Positions 1 through 9,386 of a stretch of DNA of 64,000 nucleotides are shown piece by piece. This stretch comes from Saccharibacillus brassicae (GTDB taxonomy: Bacteria; Bacillota; Bacilli; Paenibacillales; Paenibacillaceae), in contig NZ_CP041217.1 in NCBI RefSeq assembly GCF_006542275.1, positions 2,651,501 to 2,715,500 of the forward strand. Direction: 5' to 3'. The notes under the pieces were generated by a model. The model did no database searches, had not been told where the DNA came from, and saw only the letters and a program-made list of their open reading frames with translations. The translations under genes and the position numbers were made by a program. How positions within the stretch are numbered: position 1 is the first letter of the stretch; every line of letters starts with the position of its first letter.

Positions 1-326
1 AGGAAATCGTCGTCGATTTCATCCACTTTGGATTCGAGGGCCAGCAGGCCTTCGCGGCGGGTGATCGAGGCCCATTCCATGAACATGCCGACCAATTCGC
101 TTTTGTCGATCATTTTCGGTTTGAACAGGAAAATTTTGACGAGCTTCGGGAAGTTCTTGAGATCGCTCATTGGGAAGCCGACGAATATGGTTGAAACGGT
201 GCCCCCGATAATGATAAGATAGGCCGCCGGTACCATGAGGGAACCGAGCGGGGCGCCTTTGAGGATCATGCCGACGAAAATGGAGACTAGAGCTAGGACC
301 AGACCGATAAGAGACGATAATTCCAT
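1..326 (-). CDS. motA: Flagellar motor stator protein MotA (N-terminal part, cut by window edge)
   Basis: The reverse strand encodes about 108 residues beginning MELSSLIGLVLALVSIFVGM, with two hydrophobic segments (about residues 5-22 and 32-50) and the cytoplasmic start with FPMSDLKNFPKLVKIF, typical of the MotA/TolQ/ExbB proton-channel family. MotA forms the ion-conducting stator ring with MotB in the cytoplasmic membrane. The start at 326 is preceded by a GAGGTG ribosome binding site. The rest, including the loop charges that contact FliG and the last two membrane helices, lies outside the window, as would a motB partner, so MotA versus a PomA/MotP (sodium) version cannot be decided. Confidence 0.85.
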   Translation of the reverse strand, partial: MELSSLIGLVLALVSIFVGMILKGAPLGSLMVPAAYLIIIGGTVSTIFVGFPMSDLKNFPKLVKIFLFKPKMIDKSELVGMFMEWASITRREGLLALESKVDEIDDDF

Positions 327-725
327 GTAAGCACCTCATCCATGAGAATATAAAACATTCATAAGCACGGCCATCCCTGGCCTGTGTGTACGGCAAGAAA
401 CGAAACTGACATACGTATGCGACCTTCGGGTGCCTTGAACGGTTCGATGTGCGGTTCCAGCCGGCAGCGGAATTTAACGCGATCAAGGTTCCCGGATGTG
501 TTCGAAGTCTGGCCTTTCATGATCCGTCCGTTTGCCCGAGTTGGAAGGCTGTAACAGTCAAAATCGACGAAGCTGGTATCATGAAGTGGTTTTTGACTAA
601 AAACACCCTACGGCTCGATATGTTTTTTATCGACAGGGGGAGCTTTTTTTTTAAGAGATAAATTGCGCTATAATGAAAATAAGATAGTCGGTTCACAATA
701 ATGTACGAAAAAAGGAGCGGAAACC
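327..725. other. Intergenic region between motA and the 97-aa gene
   Basis: About 400 bases without a convincing gene. A short hairpin (GGCCA/TGGCC) sits near 368-382. A 70-codon open frame at 449-661 lacks a ribosome binding site and family resemblance. At 669-674 is a TATAAT box, a plausible -10 for the next gene, without a good -35. A TGTCGATA motif on the reverse strand near 626-633 resembles a Spo0A box but is isolated. Confidence 0.5.
669..674 (+). promoter_or_regulatory. Possible -10 element for the 97-aa gene
   Basis: TATAAT occurs about 50 bases before the start codon at 726. No convincing -35 hexamer lies 16-18 bases upstream (a T-rich tract is there instead), so this is a weak call. 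Confidence 0.35.
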
Positions 726-1019
726 ATGGGAGTTAAACACGGAAGAGATTACGCGGATATTTTGCAGGATTTGACGAAAGCGGTCTCATTGATTCCGGAC
801 AGCTATCTGTTTTTCGAGATGGAGGCGGAAGACTGGGAACGGATGGAGACGCCGGACCGGCTGGAAGTGCATGAAGCGCTGGCCGAAGACCTGTTCTACG
901 CGCTCGGCACTACGCCGTCGATCGAAGTGGGCAGCGCCGTGGTGATCCACGACACGGATCTGCATCGCATCAATATTCTGATCGGCGACAAACAAATGAC
1001 GTTCGTGGCGTTGGTCTGA
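726..1019 (+). CDS. Small protein of unknown function (97 aa)
   Basis: An acidic 97-residue protein starting MGVKHGRDYADILQDL, with an AAAGGAG ribosome binding site eight bases before ATG. No signal peptide, membrane segment or recognised motif. Predicted content is helical in the N-terminal two thirds, followed by a short beta-rich end (AVVIHDTDLHRINILIGDKQ). I do not recognise a named family; it looks like a compact cytoplasmic protein rather than a random frame because of the ribosome binding site, the codon use and the balanced composition. A GC hairpin (CCGCTT/AAGCGG, about 1020-1038) follows the stop but lacks a T-run. Confidence 0.7.
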   Translation: MGVKHGRDYADILQDLTKAVSLIPDSYLFFEMEAEDWERMETPDRLEVHEALAEDLFYALGTTPSIEVGSAVVIHDTDLHRINILIGDKQMTFVALV

Positions 1020-1048
1020 GCCGCTTCGCAAGAAGCGGGAGCAAGCCT

Positions 1049-1249
1049 ATGAAGCCTATAATGAAAGAACCCGTAAAACAACCGGTGCCCGAACAGGCCA
1101 GGCACGCCGAAAAAGCCGCCCCGAAGATCGTCGGGGTCGGCAGTCCGAACATGGATATCGTCATGGAAAGCGTTCGTGCGCCGAAGCGGACGTACGCCGG
1201 CTCTACGAGTCCGACGGCATCTGGTAGACCATGCAGTAGAACGGCTTGA
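1049..1249 (+). CDS. Doubtful short gene (66 aa) converging on the GNAT gene
   Basis: The frame starts MKPIMKEPVKQPVPEQARHA after a weak AGCGGGAGC ribosome binding site. Residues 1-50 are basic and proline-rich with plausible composition. The last 16 residues overlap the 3' end of the opposite-strand acetyltransferase and look like out-of-frame sequence (TASGRPCSRTA). It may be a real small gene with a read-through tail, a remnant, or chance. No family recognised. Confidence 0.25.
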   Translation: MKPIMKEPVKQPVPEQARHAEKAAPKIVGVGSPNMDIVMESVRAPKRTYAGSTSPTASGRPCSRTA

Positions 1250-1691
1250 GGCCCGAAGGCGTCATCCGTTCGTAGAGATCGGTAATGGCGAAGCCGGCTT
1301 TGCGGTAGGCTTTGATGGCGCGCTGGTTCCACGTCAGCACTTCCAGGTCGATCTCCTGGCCGGGAACGCGCCGCAGCGCTTCTTCGGCGACGGCGCGCAC
1401 GTAAGCCGCCCCTAAGCCGTGTCCGCACAGATCCGGACGCATGCCGATCCCGAGGCGGGTCGTGCCGCCGAGCGGGAAGAGCTGGGCGAACCCGCAGAAA
1501 AGTTCGCCCTCGTACACCGACACATACTGCTGTTCGCGCAGCTCGGGATCGCCGAATTCGATCCCGAGCTGTTTGACCTGCTCCCAGGGCATCCACCCGT
1601 AGATGTCGTACGGCGGCTCGTACCGCCAACCGCAAATGATTTCCGCTTCCCGCTCCGTCAACGGACGAATATCGAACCTCTTCGCGTTCAT
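1203..1691 (-). CDS. GNAT-family N-acetyltransferase
   Basis: A 162-residue protein matching the GCN5-related acetyltransferase fold: an N-terminal strand-helix (FDIRPLTEREAEIICGWRYE), a central acetyl-CoA region with LGIGMRPDLCGHGLGAAYVR (the R/Q-x-x-G-x-G/A loop as CGHGLGAA), and a C-terminal NQRAIKAYRKAGF motif. GNAT enzymes move an acetyl group from acetyl-CoA to an amine; the substrate cannot be told. The ATG at 1691 is preferred over an upstream GTG because AGGAGTG lies seven bases before it and the GTG falls within that site. It converges with the doubtful gene at 1049-1249. Confidence 0.85.
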   Translation of the reverse strand: MNAKRFDIRPLTEREAEIICGWRYEPPYDIYGWMPWEQVKQLGIEFGDPELREQQYVSVYEGELFCGFAQLFPLGGTTRLGIGMRPDLCGHGLGAAYVRAVAEEALRRVPGQEIDLEVLTWNQRAIKAYRKAGFAITDLYERMTPSGLKPFYCMVYQMPSDS

Positions 1692-1862
1692 GTTTCTCAC
1701 TCCTGTTCAAAAAGGGATCACGAAATGTAAAAAAGGCGTTTAGGCGTCCGGGCGGCGGGTAATATTTCGTAACGACGAAAAAGATCGGCGCGTTTGAAAC
1801 CTTTTCCAGCGCAGCACCGTTTAAAGGGCAAGAGAAACGGCGGCCGACGCCAAGCAGACATG

Positions 1863-1900
1863 AAAAAACCGCATCGGATGATTGCAGTCATCCAATACGG
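1863..1900 (-). terminator. Rho-independent terminator of the NlpC/P60 gene
   Basis: Read on the reverse strand: a 13-base-pair stem (CCGTATTGGATGA with TCATCCGATGCGG, two G-T pairs), a CTGCAA loop and six Ts, about 57 bases after the stop codon of the hydrolase gene. Confidence 0.85.
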
Positions 1901-1956
1901 CCGTTATATTCATTACGCTCATTCATGAATTCGCATAAAAGCAGTCGAAGAAAAGG

Positions 1957-2433
1957 TTATTCGGCAACAAAAGAGTTATACGTGTACGTGCTCATTACGC
2001 GAGACGCACCGACATAACGTTCGGCATAATAACTAGAGCTCAGGTTGTCGTAACGAACTCCGTTCGAAGACGACGAATGGGCGAATTTGCCGTTGCCTAC
2101 ATAAATGCCCACATGCGAAATGCCTCTGCCCGTCGTGTTGAAGAAGACGAGGTCTCCGGCGCGCAGGTCGCTGCGGTCGATCTTGGCTCCGGCGCTGTAT
2201 TGCGACGAAGATTGACGCGGCAGATCCACGCCGAGTTTGTCGAAGACGTAGCTCGTGAAGCCCGAGCAGTCGAATCCGTTAAGGCTTGTGCCCGCAGTGC
2301 GGTATGGCGTTCCAAGTGCTGAATCGATTACGTTGTCCAATTGGGAATCTGCATGTGCGTTTCCTGCGCCCGCTACGCTAAAAGCGATGGCGAGTCCCAT
2401 TACTGCGGCTGTCAGCTTCTTCTTCAAAGACAT
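1957..2433 (-). CDS. Secreted NlpC/P60 family cell-wall hydrolase
   Basis: A 158-residue exported protein. Residues 1-29 form a signal peptide (basic MSLKKK, hydrophobic core, cleavage likely after AHA). The rest is one NlpC/P60 domain: catalytic Cys56 in FDCSGFTSYVF, His107 in GISHVGIYVGNG and a further polar residue near His119 (KFAHSS). Such enzymes cleave the D-gamma-Glu-meso-diaminopimelate bond in peptidoglycan stem peptides. There is no separate wall-binding domain (LysM or SH3), so it is a minimal endopeptidase. The ATG at 2433 follows GGAAGGGG. Upstream lies a probable c-di-AMP riboswitch and a good sigma-A promoter; a terminator follows, so it is monocistronic. Confidence 0.93.
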   Translation of the reverse strand: MSLKKKLTAAVMGLAIAFSVAGAGNAHADSQLDNVIDSALGTPYRTAGTSLNGFDCSGFTSYVFDKLGVDLPRQSSSQYSAGAKIDRSDLRAGDLVFFNTTGRGISHVGIYVGNGKFAHSSSSNGVRYDNLSSSYYAERYVGASRVMSTYTYNSFVAE

Positions 2434-2444
2434 TGTACCCCTTC

Positions 2445-2585
2445 CGTTTTGCCTGCGAGGTTAGCTTAAGGATTCGGTTGAGAAGGTCCCCCTATGACTC
2501 CTTCGTTGCGAAGTCAATTCACCCATAACTGGTTCCCCCGCTCCCCGGTGCCGGAATTCGGCTTAGATCTTGGTTTGCACCGAAA
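2445..2585 (-). promoter_or_regulatory. Probable cyclic di-AMP riboswitch (ydaO/yuaA class)
   Basis: On the reverse strand the leader contains, in order, the conserved blocks of the ydaO-yuaA RNA: GCCGAATTCCGGCACCGGGG, GAGCGGGGGAACC, ATGGGTGAATTG, AAGGAG, GGGACC, CTCAACCGAATCC, TTAAGCTAACCTCGCAGGC. Established knowledge: this class binds c-di-AMP and often precedes cell-wall hydrolase genes, which it turns off when c-di-AMP is high. The 3' end of the conserved core is only about 15-20 bases from the start codon, leaving no room for a separate terminator before the gene. Confidence 0.9.
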
Positions 2586-2679
2586 AGCTTCGTGTGTCGG
2601 ATCGTCGTTGTGTCGATATTTGAAGCAGCTTCTATGGCTTGAAGCAAAGTTTACAAAGTTGTTACTACTCACAAAACAC

Positions 2680-2708
2680 ATTGTAGCAAAGGACTTAGCC
2701 GTTGGCAA
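2680..2708 (-). promoter_or_regulatory. Sigma-A promoter of the riboswitch-NlpC/P60 transcript
   Basis: Reverse strand: -35 TTGCCA (2703-2708), 17-base spacer, -10 TACAAT (2680-2685). The implied start near 2673 gives a leader of about 240 bases that contains the whole riboswitch. Confidence 0.8.
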
Positions 2709-3023
2709 ACCTTTATTTAACATTATTTTGGCGCGCGTTTGACGCGGACCTTCCACCAAAAGCCTCAATCCCGCACGGCTGCGCGGTTTTGCTGAAGTTA
2801 AAAAAGGTGACATTTGTTTGAATTCGAGTTGTTTCGCTATGGAAAAAACCTCTGAAAAGCGCTTAACCCTACGGTTTATCGAGCCGGTATCCGGGTTTTT
2901 TTGTTTTGCTTTCGTCTTTTTATCGGATAGAATAGAAGAAGATGAAGAGTTTTAAGAAAAAAGCATGAGTTTTTGCAAGAATTTGGATGAATTTATTCGC
3001 CGAAAGGGGCTCGGATTCCCGTT
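2709..3023. other. Divergent intergenic region upstream of ywhD
   Basis: No gene seen. It separates the promoter of the NlpC/P60 unit (reverse) from that of ywhD (forward). A CCGG-rich short hairpin followed by seven Ts lies near 2883-2902 on the forward strand; it is too weak to call a terminator. Confidence 0.5.
2906..2933 (+). promoter_or_regulatory. Promoter of ywhD
   Basis: -35 TTGCTT (2906-2911), 16-base spacer, -10 TAGAAT (2928-2933), about 90 bases before the start codon. Confidence 0.55.
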
Positions 3024-3536
3024 ATGGACCAAAATCAGACAGGTAAAAAACAGCTTGGGCTCAATATCATCAGCAGCAGCCAAAAAAGCAGCAAGCATAA
3101 GGGCTTCGGCACGGGCGCCATCAACTTGAACAACGTATCCCCGATCATTATAGACGAAGGCGAAGCGAAGATCGACGTGGGCGCCATGCATGCCAAGAGC
3201 AAAGTGGAGCGCGGCATCAAGTTCACGGCCGAACGCGCCGATGCGGAAGGCGGACGCCGGGTATGGCTCGTCTGGGTCGCGGTGGACAAGACGGAAGAAG
3301 GCGGCAGCTACGCGGGAGCGACGGCCTGCGAGATGTGGATCAACAGCGAGACGAAGAGAGGCTTCAAGATTCTCGCCGACCACGTGAACAAGCTCGATTA
3401 CGCGATCAAGCGGAAGATCATCCTGAACGAGATGGACAACGAAGCGAGAGCGGCGCTCAAGACGCTGCTGACGGCGCACAACGAAGAATGGTGGAACCGT
3501 TCGCCGGAAGAGCTTAAGCAGGCGTTGGACGTCTAA
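3024..3536 (+). CDS. ywhD: YwhD family protein
   Basis: A 170-residue cytoplasmic protein resembling B. subtilis YwhD: shared stretches include GFGTGAINLNNVSP, DVGAMHAKSKVERGIKF and WWNRSPEELKQAL. No catalytic motif or membrane segment is evident and the role of the family is unknown. The start has an AAAGGGG ribosome binding site at a rather long distance (about 14 bases). It is a single-gene unit, ended by a strong hairpin terminator. Confidence 0.82.
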   Translation: MDQNQTGKKQLGLNIISSSQKSSKHKGFGTGAINLNNVSPIIIDEGEAKIDVGAMHAKSKVERGIKFTAERADAEGGRRVWLVWVAVDKTEEGGSYAGATACEMWINSETKRGFKILADHVNKLDYAIKRKIILNEMDNEARAALKTLLTAHNEEWWNRSPEELKQALDV

Positions 3537-3565
3537 GAGTCGCGATCCTGCGGCAGCAGCAAAAA

Positions 3566-3599
3566 AGCGTCGGTCCCGGGTTTGGGATCGGCGCTTTTT
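3566..3599 (+). terminator. Terminator of ywhD
   Basis: A 12-base-pair stem (AGCGTCGGTCCC with GGGATCGGCGCT), GGGTTT loop and five Ts. It also sits downstream of the converging glycosylase gene, with an A-run on the left side, so it may act in both directions. Confidence 0.85.
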
Positions 3600-3637
3600 G
3601 CTTTTTCATTCTTACGGGCTTCCTCTCCGCTGCACGG

Positions 3638-4315
3638 TTACAGGAAAAACGGCTTGGGCGGATGGGCCTTGTCGTTCACCGAGACGTACGGATGGTCCTT
3701 GACGAAAAACCGCCACGGCTTGGCCGCGTATTCTTCCGCGTAATCGATATTGATGCGCGGTCCGCACAGCAGCTCCAGCGAAGAAGGGTCGTCGCCGGCT
3801 TCAAGGTAGAGCGGACTCGTCGGCACCGTCAGGCGGCAGCCGTTGAACGATTTGTCGACGTCGAGCGCCCGGCACAGCTTGCCCGGGCCGCCGGACAGGT
3901 CGGACGCTTTTTTGGATTTGATTTTGCGGAAAAAGCGCATGCGGCGTTCGTCTTCTTCGGTCAGCGGCTCCACGGCACGGATCAGCACGGCCTGCGGATC
4001 GTCTTGTGAGCCCGTGACGACGTTCAGGCAGTGGTACATGCCGTAGATCAGGTAGACGTAGGCCGTGCCGCCGGCGCCGAACATGATCTCCGTGCGCGGA
4101 GTGCGCCGGCCGCCGTAGGCATGGCTGCCTTTGTCTTCGATCCCTCCGTAGCTCTCCGTCTCGATGATCCGGCTGCGGATCTCCCCGAACTCGGTGCGGC
4201 GCACCAGCGTCTGGCCCAGCAGCCGCGGAGACGCCTCCAGCGCGGTCGAAGCGAACAGGGACGGAGGCAGCGGGCGGAAAGCGCCCTGCGCCGGGCGCGG
4301 CGTGAGTGGCTGCAT
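3638..4315 (-). CDS. DNA-3-methyladenine glycosylase (AAG/Mpg family)
   Basis: A 225-residue enzyme of the alkyladenine glycosylase family, which flips out and removes alkylated purines in base excision repair. Visible family motifs: the ETESYGGIEDKGSHAYGG block with the catalytic Glu region, RTEIMFGAGGTAYVYLIYGM with the intercalating Tyr loop, HCLNVVTG, and LSGGPGKLCRAL near the C-terminal third. The ATG at 4315 is chosen because AAAGGAGG lies eight bases upstream; a longer frame adds 13 residues upstream without a ribosome binding site. Transcribed alone against ywhD and ywiB. Confidence 0.92.
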   Translation of the reverse strand: MQPLTPRPAQGAFRPLPPSLFASTALEASPRLLGQTLVRRTEFGEIRSRIIETESYGGIEDKGSHAYGGRRTPRTEIMFGAGGTAYVYLIYGMYHCLNVVTGSQDDPQAVLIRAVEPLTEEDERRMRFFRKIKSKKASDLSGGPGKLCRALDVDKSFNGCRLTVPTSPLYLEAGDDPSSLELLCGPRINIDYAEEYAAKPWRFFVKDHPYVSVNDKAHPPKPFFL

Positions 4316-4502
4316 CGGAATTCCTCCTTTTGGCGGATGATCGGTTGGCTGCACCCGCGTTCTTCCCTATTTTAATAAACGTTCGGGGAAGGAGTAAATC
4401 CGCGTCGAAGCGCAGCGTTCGCGTGCCGGCGCCGGAAGTCGGTTTTTTTTGCCCGAAGCCGGTTTGCAGTCGTCGAAAGCACTAGGTCCCCATACCGGAA
4501 TA

Positions 4503-4511
4503 TGCTATAGT
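4503..4511 (+). promoter_or_regulatory. Extended -10 promoter for ywiB-argS
   Basis: TGCTATAGT gives a TG-n extension before a TATAGT -10 box, about 45 bases before the ywiB start. No good -35 hexamer is seen. Confidence 0.45.
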
Positions 4512-4555
4512 ACTATAGAAGAAATCTTCGTTAAACGGATTGGAGCGGAAGCGCT

Positions 4556-4990
4556 ATGCCAGGCATGAGCCGCGTCCTGATTACGATTGTCAGCAAGCAG
4601 GACGAAGAGACGGTGAAGCAGACGCTCGCCGGACAGCTTTTTCAAAAAGACAACGCCTTGTACGTCCGCTACGAAGAACCCGGCGCGAACGGCAGTCCGG
4701 GCGGCGTGCGAACGCTGGTCAAGGTCACGCAGGAAGAATTGAAAGTCATCCGCCACGGCGAGGTCGAATCGGAGCAGTCTTTCCGCCTGGGAAGCAGCCT
4801 GCCCGGTTTTTACCGTTCGCCTTACGCGCGTTTTGCGCTCGTTACCCATACCCGGGACCTGCGCGTGCGCATGCAAGGCGCTGCGGGAGAGATCCATTGG
4901 GCGTACGAGATGGAAGTGCACGACGCCATCTCGGGCCATTTTGCCGTTAGCTTAACCATACAGGAGGAAGTCAACCGATATGACGATTAA
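4556..4990 (+). CDS. ywiB: DUF1934 family protein (YwiB-like)
   Basis: A 144-residue protein resembling B. subtilis YwiB, a small calycin-like beta-barrel (DUF1934) of unknown role. Beta-strand-rich segments: [51 protein letters not shown]. Position directly before argS is the same as in B. subtilis and supports the call. It overlaps argS by 11 bases, which suggests coupled translation. GGAGCGG precedes the ATG at a suitable distance; a second ATG at 4565 is possible. Confidence 0.82.
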   Translation: MPGMSRVLITIVSKQDEETVKQTLAGQLFQKDNALYVRYEEPGANGSPGGVRTLVKVTQEELKVIRHGEVESEQSFRLGSSLPGFYRSPYARFALVTHTRDLRVRMQGAAGEIHWAYEMEVHDAISGHFAVSLTIQEEVNRYDD

Positions 4991-6659
4991 CCCGCTACAA
5001 CAGCTTGAAGATACCGTGAAACAGGCCATCGCCCAGGCGATCGCCAAAGCCGGCCTCGTGGCCGAAGCCGACATTCCGGACATTGCGCTGGAAGTACCCA
5101 AAGACAAGACCCACGGCGACCTGTCTACCAACGCGGCCATGCAGCTGACCCGCCTTGCCAAGAAGAACCCGCGCCTGATCGCCGAAGCGATTCTGGAGAA
5201 CCTGGACCGCGAAGCGGCCGGGATCGAACGGACCGAGATCGCCGGACCGGGCTTTATCAACTTTACGCTGAACAAAAGCTATCTGTACCCGGTCGTCGGC
5301 ACGATTGCGTCGCAGGGCGCCGATTACGGACGGATCGAGGACGGCAAAGGCAAACGCGTCCAGCTCGAATTCGTCAGCGCCAACCCGACCGGCAGCCTGC
5401 ATCTGGGCCATGCCCGCGGCGCCGCCGTCGGCGATGCGCTGTGCAACGTGCTCGATTTCGCCGGTTACGACGTGACGCGCGAATACTATATCAACGACGC
5501 CGGCAACCAGGTGATGAACCTGTGCGTCTCGATCGAAGCCCGCTACCTGCAGGAACTCGGCCAGGACGCCCAGATGCCGGAAGACGGCTATTACGGCGAG
5601 GATATCAAAGGTTTCGCCAAGGAATTGGTCGAACTCGAAGGCGATCGTCTGGTGTCGATGAGCCAGGGCGAACGGATGGAATATCTGCGCACGTACGGTC
5701 TGGAAAAAGAAATGCAGAAGATCCGCCGCGACCTGGACCGTTTCCGCGTGCACTTCGACGTCTTCTTCAGCGAAACGTCGCTGTACGAAAACGGCCAGGT
5801 GCTGGACGCGCTCGACGAGCTGCGCAGCCGCGGCGAAGTGTTCGAAGAAGACGGCGCCACGTGGCTTGAGACGACCAAATACGGCGACGACAAGAACCGC
5901 GTGCTGATCAAAAACGACGGCACGTACACGTACCTGACGCCGGACATCGCGTACCACCGCGACAAGTACGCGCGCGGCTTCGACAAGGTCATGAACATCT
6001 GGGGCGCCGACCACCACGGGTACATCCCGCGGATGAAAGCGGCCATGCAGGGACTGGGCAACGATCCGGAGAAGCTGATCGTGCTGATTGCGCAGATGGT
6101 CAGCCTGTTCCAGGGCGGCGAGAAAGTCAAAATGTCCAAGCGGACCGGCAAAGCCGTGACGATGGAAGAGCTGATGGACGAAGTGGGCGTCGATCCGATG
6201 CGTTACTTCTTCACCATGCGCAGCATGGACTCGCATCTGGACTTCGACATGGACCTTGCCGTGTCGACGTCGAACGAGAACCCGGCGTTCTACGTGCAGT
6301 ACGCGCATGCGCGTATCTGCAGCATTTTCCGCCAGGCCGAAGAGCAGAAGGTGACCGTGCTGCCGCTTGAGCAGGTCGACCTGAGCAAGCTGACGGCCCA
6401 GCACGAATACGACCTGCTGCGCAAGCTCGGCGAGCTGCCGGAAGAGATCCGCATCACGGCCGAAGGCTACGCGCCGCACCGCCTGACGCGTTATGTGTAC
6501 GAAGTGGCCACGATGCTGCACAGCTACTACAAAGCGGAGCGCTTCATTACGGAAGACGCCGCCGTGACCCAGGCCCGCCTGGCGCTGCTCGGTGCCGTGC
6601 GCACCGTCATTGCGAATGTGCTGCGCCTCATCGGCGTATCGGCGCCGGAACGGATGTAG
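4980..6659 (+). CDS. argS: Arginyl-tRNA synthetase
   Basis: A 559-residue class I synthetase that charges tRNA-Arg in the cytoplasm. Domain order is standard: N-terminal Add-1 domain (about 1-120), Rossmann catalytic core with the HIGH motif as HLGH at 141-144, a KMSK motif at 384-387 (many ArgRS lack a canonical one; this one has it), then the helical anticodon-binding domain ending [11 protein letters not shown]. Length fits the Bacillus form. The ribosome binding site AGGAGG lies inside the ywiB 3' end, consistent with translational coupling. Confidence 0.97.
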   Translation: MTINPLQQLEDTVKQAIAQAIAKAGLVAEADIPDIALEVPKDKTHGDLSTNAAMQLTRLAKKNPRLIAEAILENLDREAAGIERTEIAGPGFINFTLNKSYLYPVVGTIASQGADYGRIEDGKGKRVQLEFVSANPTGSLHLGHARGAAVGDALCNVLDFAGYDVTREYYINDAGNQVMNLCVSIEARYLQELGQDAQMPEDGYYGEDIKGFAKELVELEGDRLVSMSQGERMEYLRTYGLEKEMQKIRRDLDRFRVHFDVFFSETSLYENGQVLDALDELRSRGEVFEEDGATWLETTKYGDDKNRVLIKNDGTYTYLTPDIAYHRDKYARGFDKVMNIWGADHHGYIPRMKAAMQGLGNDPEKLIVLIAQMVSLFQGGEKVKMSKRTGKAVTMEELMDEVGVDPMRYFFTMRSMDSHLDFDMDLAVSTSNENPAFYVQYAHARICSIFRQAEEQKVTVLPLEQVDLSKLTAQHEYDLLRKLGELPEEIRITAEGYAPHRLTRYVYEVATMLHSYYKAERFITEDAAVTQARLALLGAVRTVIANVLRLIGVSAPERM

Positions 6660-6687
6660 GCGGCTTTTTTCCCGACATGTGAAAAAT

Positions 6688-6726
6688 CGTCCGCGCTTCT
6701 TGCATTTTGCGCGCGGATGCGTTTTA
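6688..6726 (+). terminator. Likely terminator after argS
   Basis: Stem CGTCCGCGC with GCGCGGATG (nine pairs, one G-T), 14-base loop, then CGTTTTACTT. The T-run is short, so termination may be partial. Confidence 0.5.
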
Positions 6727-6785
6727 CTTAGGTTGACTTTTTCTGCACGACCGAATTGCATTACGTTTTGAGAGGAAGTGTCCAT

Positions 6786-7337
6786 TTGGCACCTGCACCG
6801 ATTGAATTGTCGATCGATACCGAGAAAATCCGCGAAATGCCCATGGTCGATCTGGCCTTTTTGATTTTGAAGAAAGCCAACGAACCTTACTATTATCCGG
6901 ATCTGATGAAAGAAGTCGCGCGTCATCGCGGCCTTACCAACGAACAGGCGACGAACATGATTGCCCAGCTCTACACCGAGATCAACATCGACGGCCGCTT
7001 CGCGTGCGTCGGAACGAATCTCTGGGGTCTGAAACGCTGGTATCCGCTGGAAAAATCCGAAGATCCGGTCGTGGGCGCCAAGCGTCCGCGCATCATCAAC
7101 GACGAAGACGACGACGATCTGGACGAAGATCCGGTATTCAGCGCCGACGAAGAAGAAGATGCGAATGACGAAGACGACGATCTGTTCGACAACGACGAAG
7201 ACGACGTGGACGAAGATGTAATCGTCGATGATGAAGTCGAAGACGAAGAAGAAGAGATCGAAGGCGAAGAACTGGACGAAGAGGAAGAAGAGGAAGACGA
7301 AGAAGAAGAGGAATTCGAAGGCGAAGAAGGACGCTAA
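6786..7337 (+). CDS. rpoE: RNA polymerase delta subunit
   Basis: A 183-residue protein with the two-part architecture of delta: an N-terminal winged-helix (HARE-HTH) domain, about residues 10-95 (VDLAFLILKKANEPYYYPDL, NIDGRFACVGTNLWGLKRWY), and a C-terminal disordered tail, almost entirely Asp and Glu from about residue 100 on. Delta binds RNA polymerase near the RNA exit, displaces nucleic acid and speeds recycling, helped by the polyanionic tail. I choose the TTG at 6786, which has an AGAGGAAGTG site; an in-frame ATG at 6756 has none. Located between argS and pyrG as in B. subtilis. Confidence 0.93.
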   Translation: MAPAPIELSIDTEKIREMPMVDLAFLILKKANEPYYYPDLMKEVARHRGLTNEQATNMIAQLYTEINIDGRFACVGTNLWGLKRWYPLEKSEDPVVGAKRPRIINDEDDDDLDEDPVFSADEEEDANDEDDDLFDNDEDDVDEDVIVDDEVEDEEEEIEGEELDEEEEEEDEEEEEFEGEEGR

Positions 7338-7396
7338 GCGTCCGGTTTCGCAAGTTCCGCTTTGCTTCACGCTCTCTTTTGCGCGGGCCTGTGCAG

Positions 7397-7433
7397 GCAG
7401 GGGAAAAGGACCGAACGTGCGCCTTTTCCCTGC
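7397..7433 (+). terminator. Hairpin after rpoE
   Basis: Stem GCAGGGGAAAAGG with CCTTTTCCCTGC (12 pairs, one bulged G). The bases after it are the pyrG -35 box (TTGACA) rather than a T-run, so this is not a classical intrinsic terminator; it may be an mRNA 3' end stabiliser or a weak terminator. Confidence 0.5.
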
Positions 7434-7462
7434 TTGACAGCCTTTCGGTCAGAAGGTAAACT
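7434..7462 (+). promoter_or_regulatory. pyrG promoter
   Basis: -35 TTGACA (7434-7439), 17-base spacer, -10 TAAACT (7457-7462). The start site expected seven to eight bases later falls on GGGC at 7470-7473. Confidence 0.88.
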
Positions 7463-7469
7463 ATTGCTT

Positions 7470-7546
7470 GGGCTTCTGATTTAGGTACGGACTTATATGG
7501 AAAAAACGTTAAAAGTGCCCCGTGGACACGGGTGTCACTTTTTTTG
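7470..7546 (+). promoter_or_regulatory. pyrG leader with CTP-sensing attenuator (reiterative-transcription type)
   Basis: The predicted transcript begins GGGC and contains a terminator at 7511-7545: AAAAGTG...CACTTTT outer stem, CCCGTG/CACGGG inner stem, then seven Ts. A C-run (7518-7521) lies in the left arm. Established knowledge from B. subtilis pyrG: when CTP is low, polymerase stalls before C4 and adds extra G residues, and the poly-G 5' end pairs with a C-rich part of the terminator, blocking it. The start sequence, C-run and terminator here fit that mechanism. Confidence 0.8.
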
Positions 7547-7604
7547 TTTTTTATAGGGTATTTTCCATACGCACAGCCATCCAAACATGCGGAATCACTC
7601 ATGA

Positions 7605-9260
<1,656 letters not shown>

Positions 9261-9268
9261 TTCCATTG

Positions 9269-9300
9269 AAGGTCCGGATTCAACCCGGACCTTCTTTTTT
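9269..9300 (+). terminator. Terminator of pyrG
   Basis: Stem AAGGTCCGG with CCGGACCTT, short loop, then CTTTTTT, eight bases after the stop codon. Confidence 0.9.
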
Positions 9301-9357
9301 GTGCGCTCTTATTTTTCGCGGGCGTTTGGGAAATATTCGGTCTTCCTGCCGGAATTA

Positions 9358-9386
9358 GCAGGAAACCGCCATTAAAAGTCGAATAC
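9358..9386 (+). promoter_or_regulatory. Sigma-H-like promoter of spo0F
   Basis: GCAGGAAAC, 11-base spacer, GTCGAAT matches the sigma-H pattern (RnAGGAwww, n11-12, RnnGAATww). B. subtilis spo0F has a sigma-H promoter, so the location fits. Two AGTCGAA heptamers (9377-9383 and 9394-9400) resemble Spo0A boxes (TGTCGAA) and lie at and just after the -10, where bound Spo0A~P could modulate transcription. Confidence 0.6.

Noticed and set aside
449-661. 70-codon frame before the 97-aa gene
   Set aside because: No ribosome binding site, unlikely composition, and it runs into the likely promoter of the next gene.
4995-7370. A 791-codon open frame on the reverse strand opposite argS and rpoE
   Set aside because: It mirrors the RNY-type, GC-rich codon pattern of the real genes, has no ribosome binding site and includes Phe-rich runs opposite the acidic tail of rpoE.
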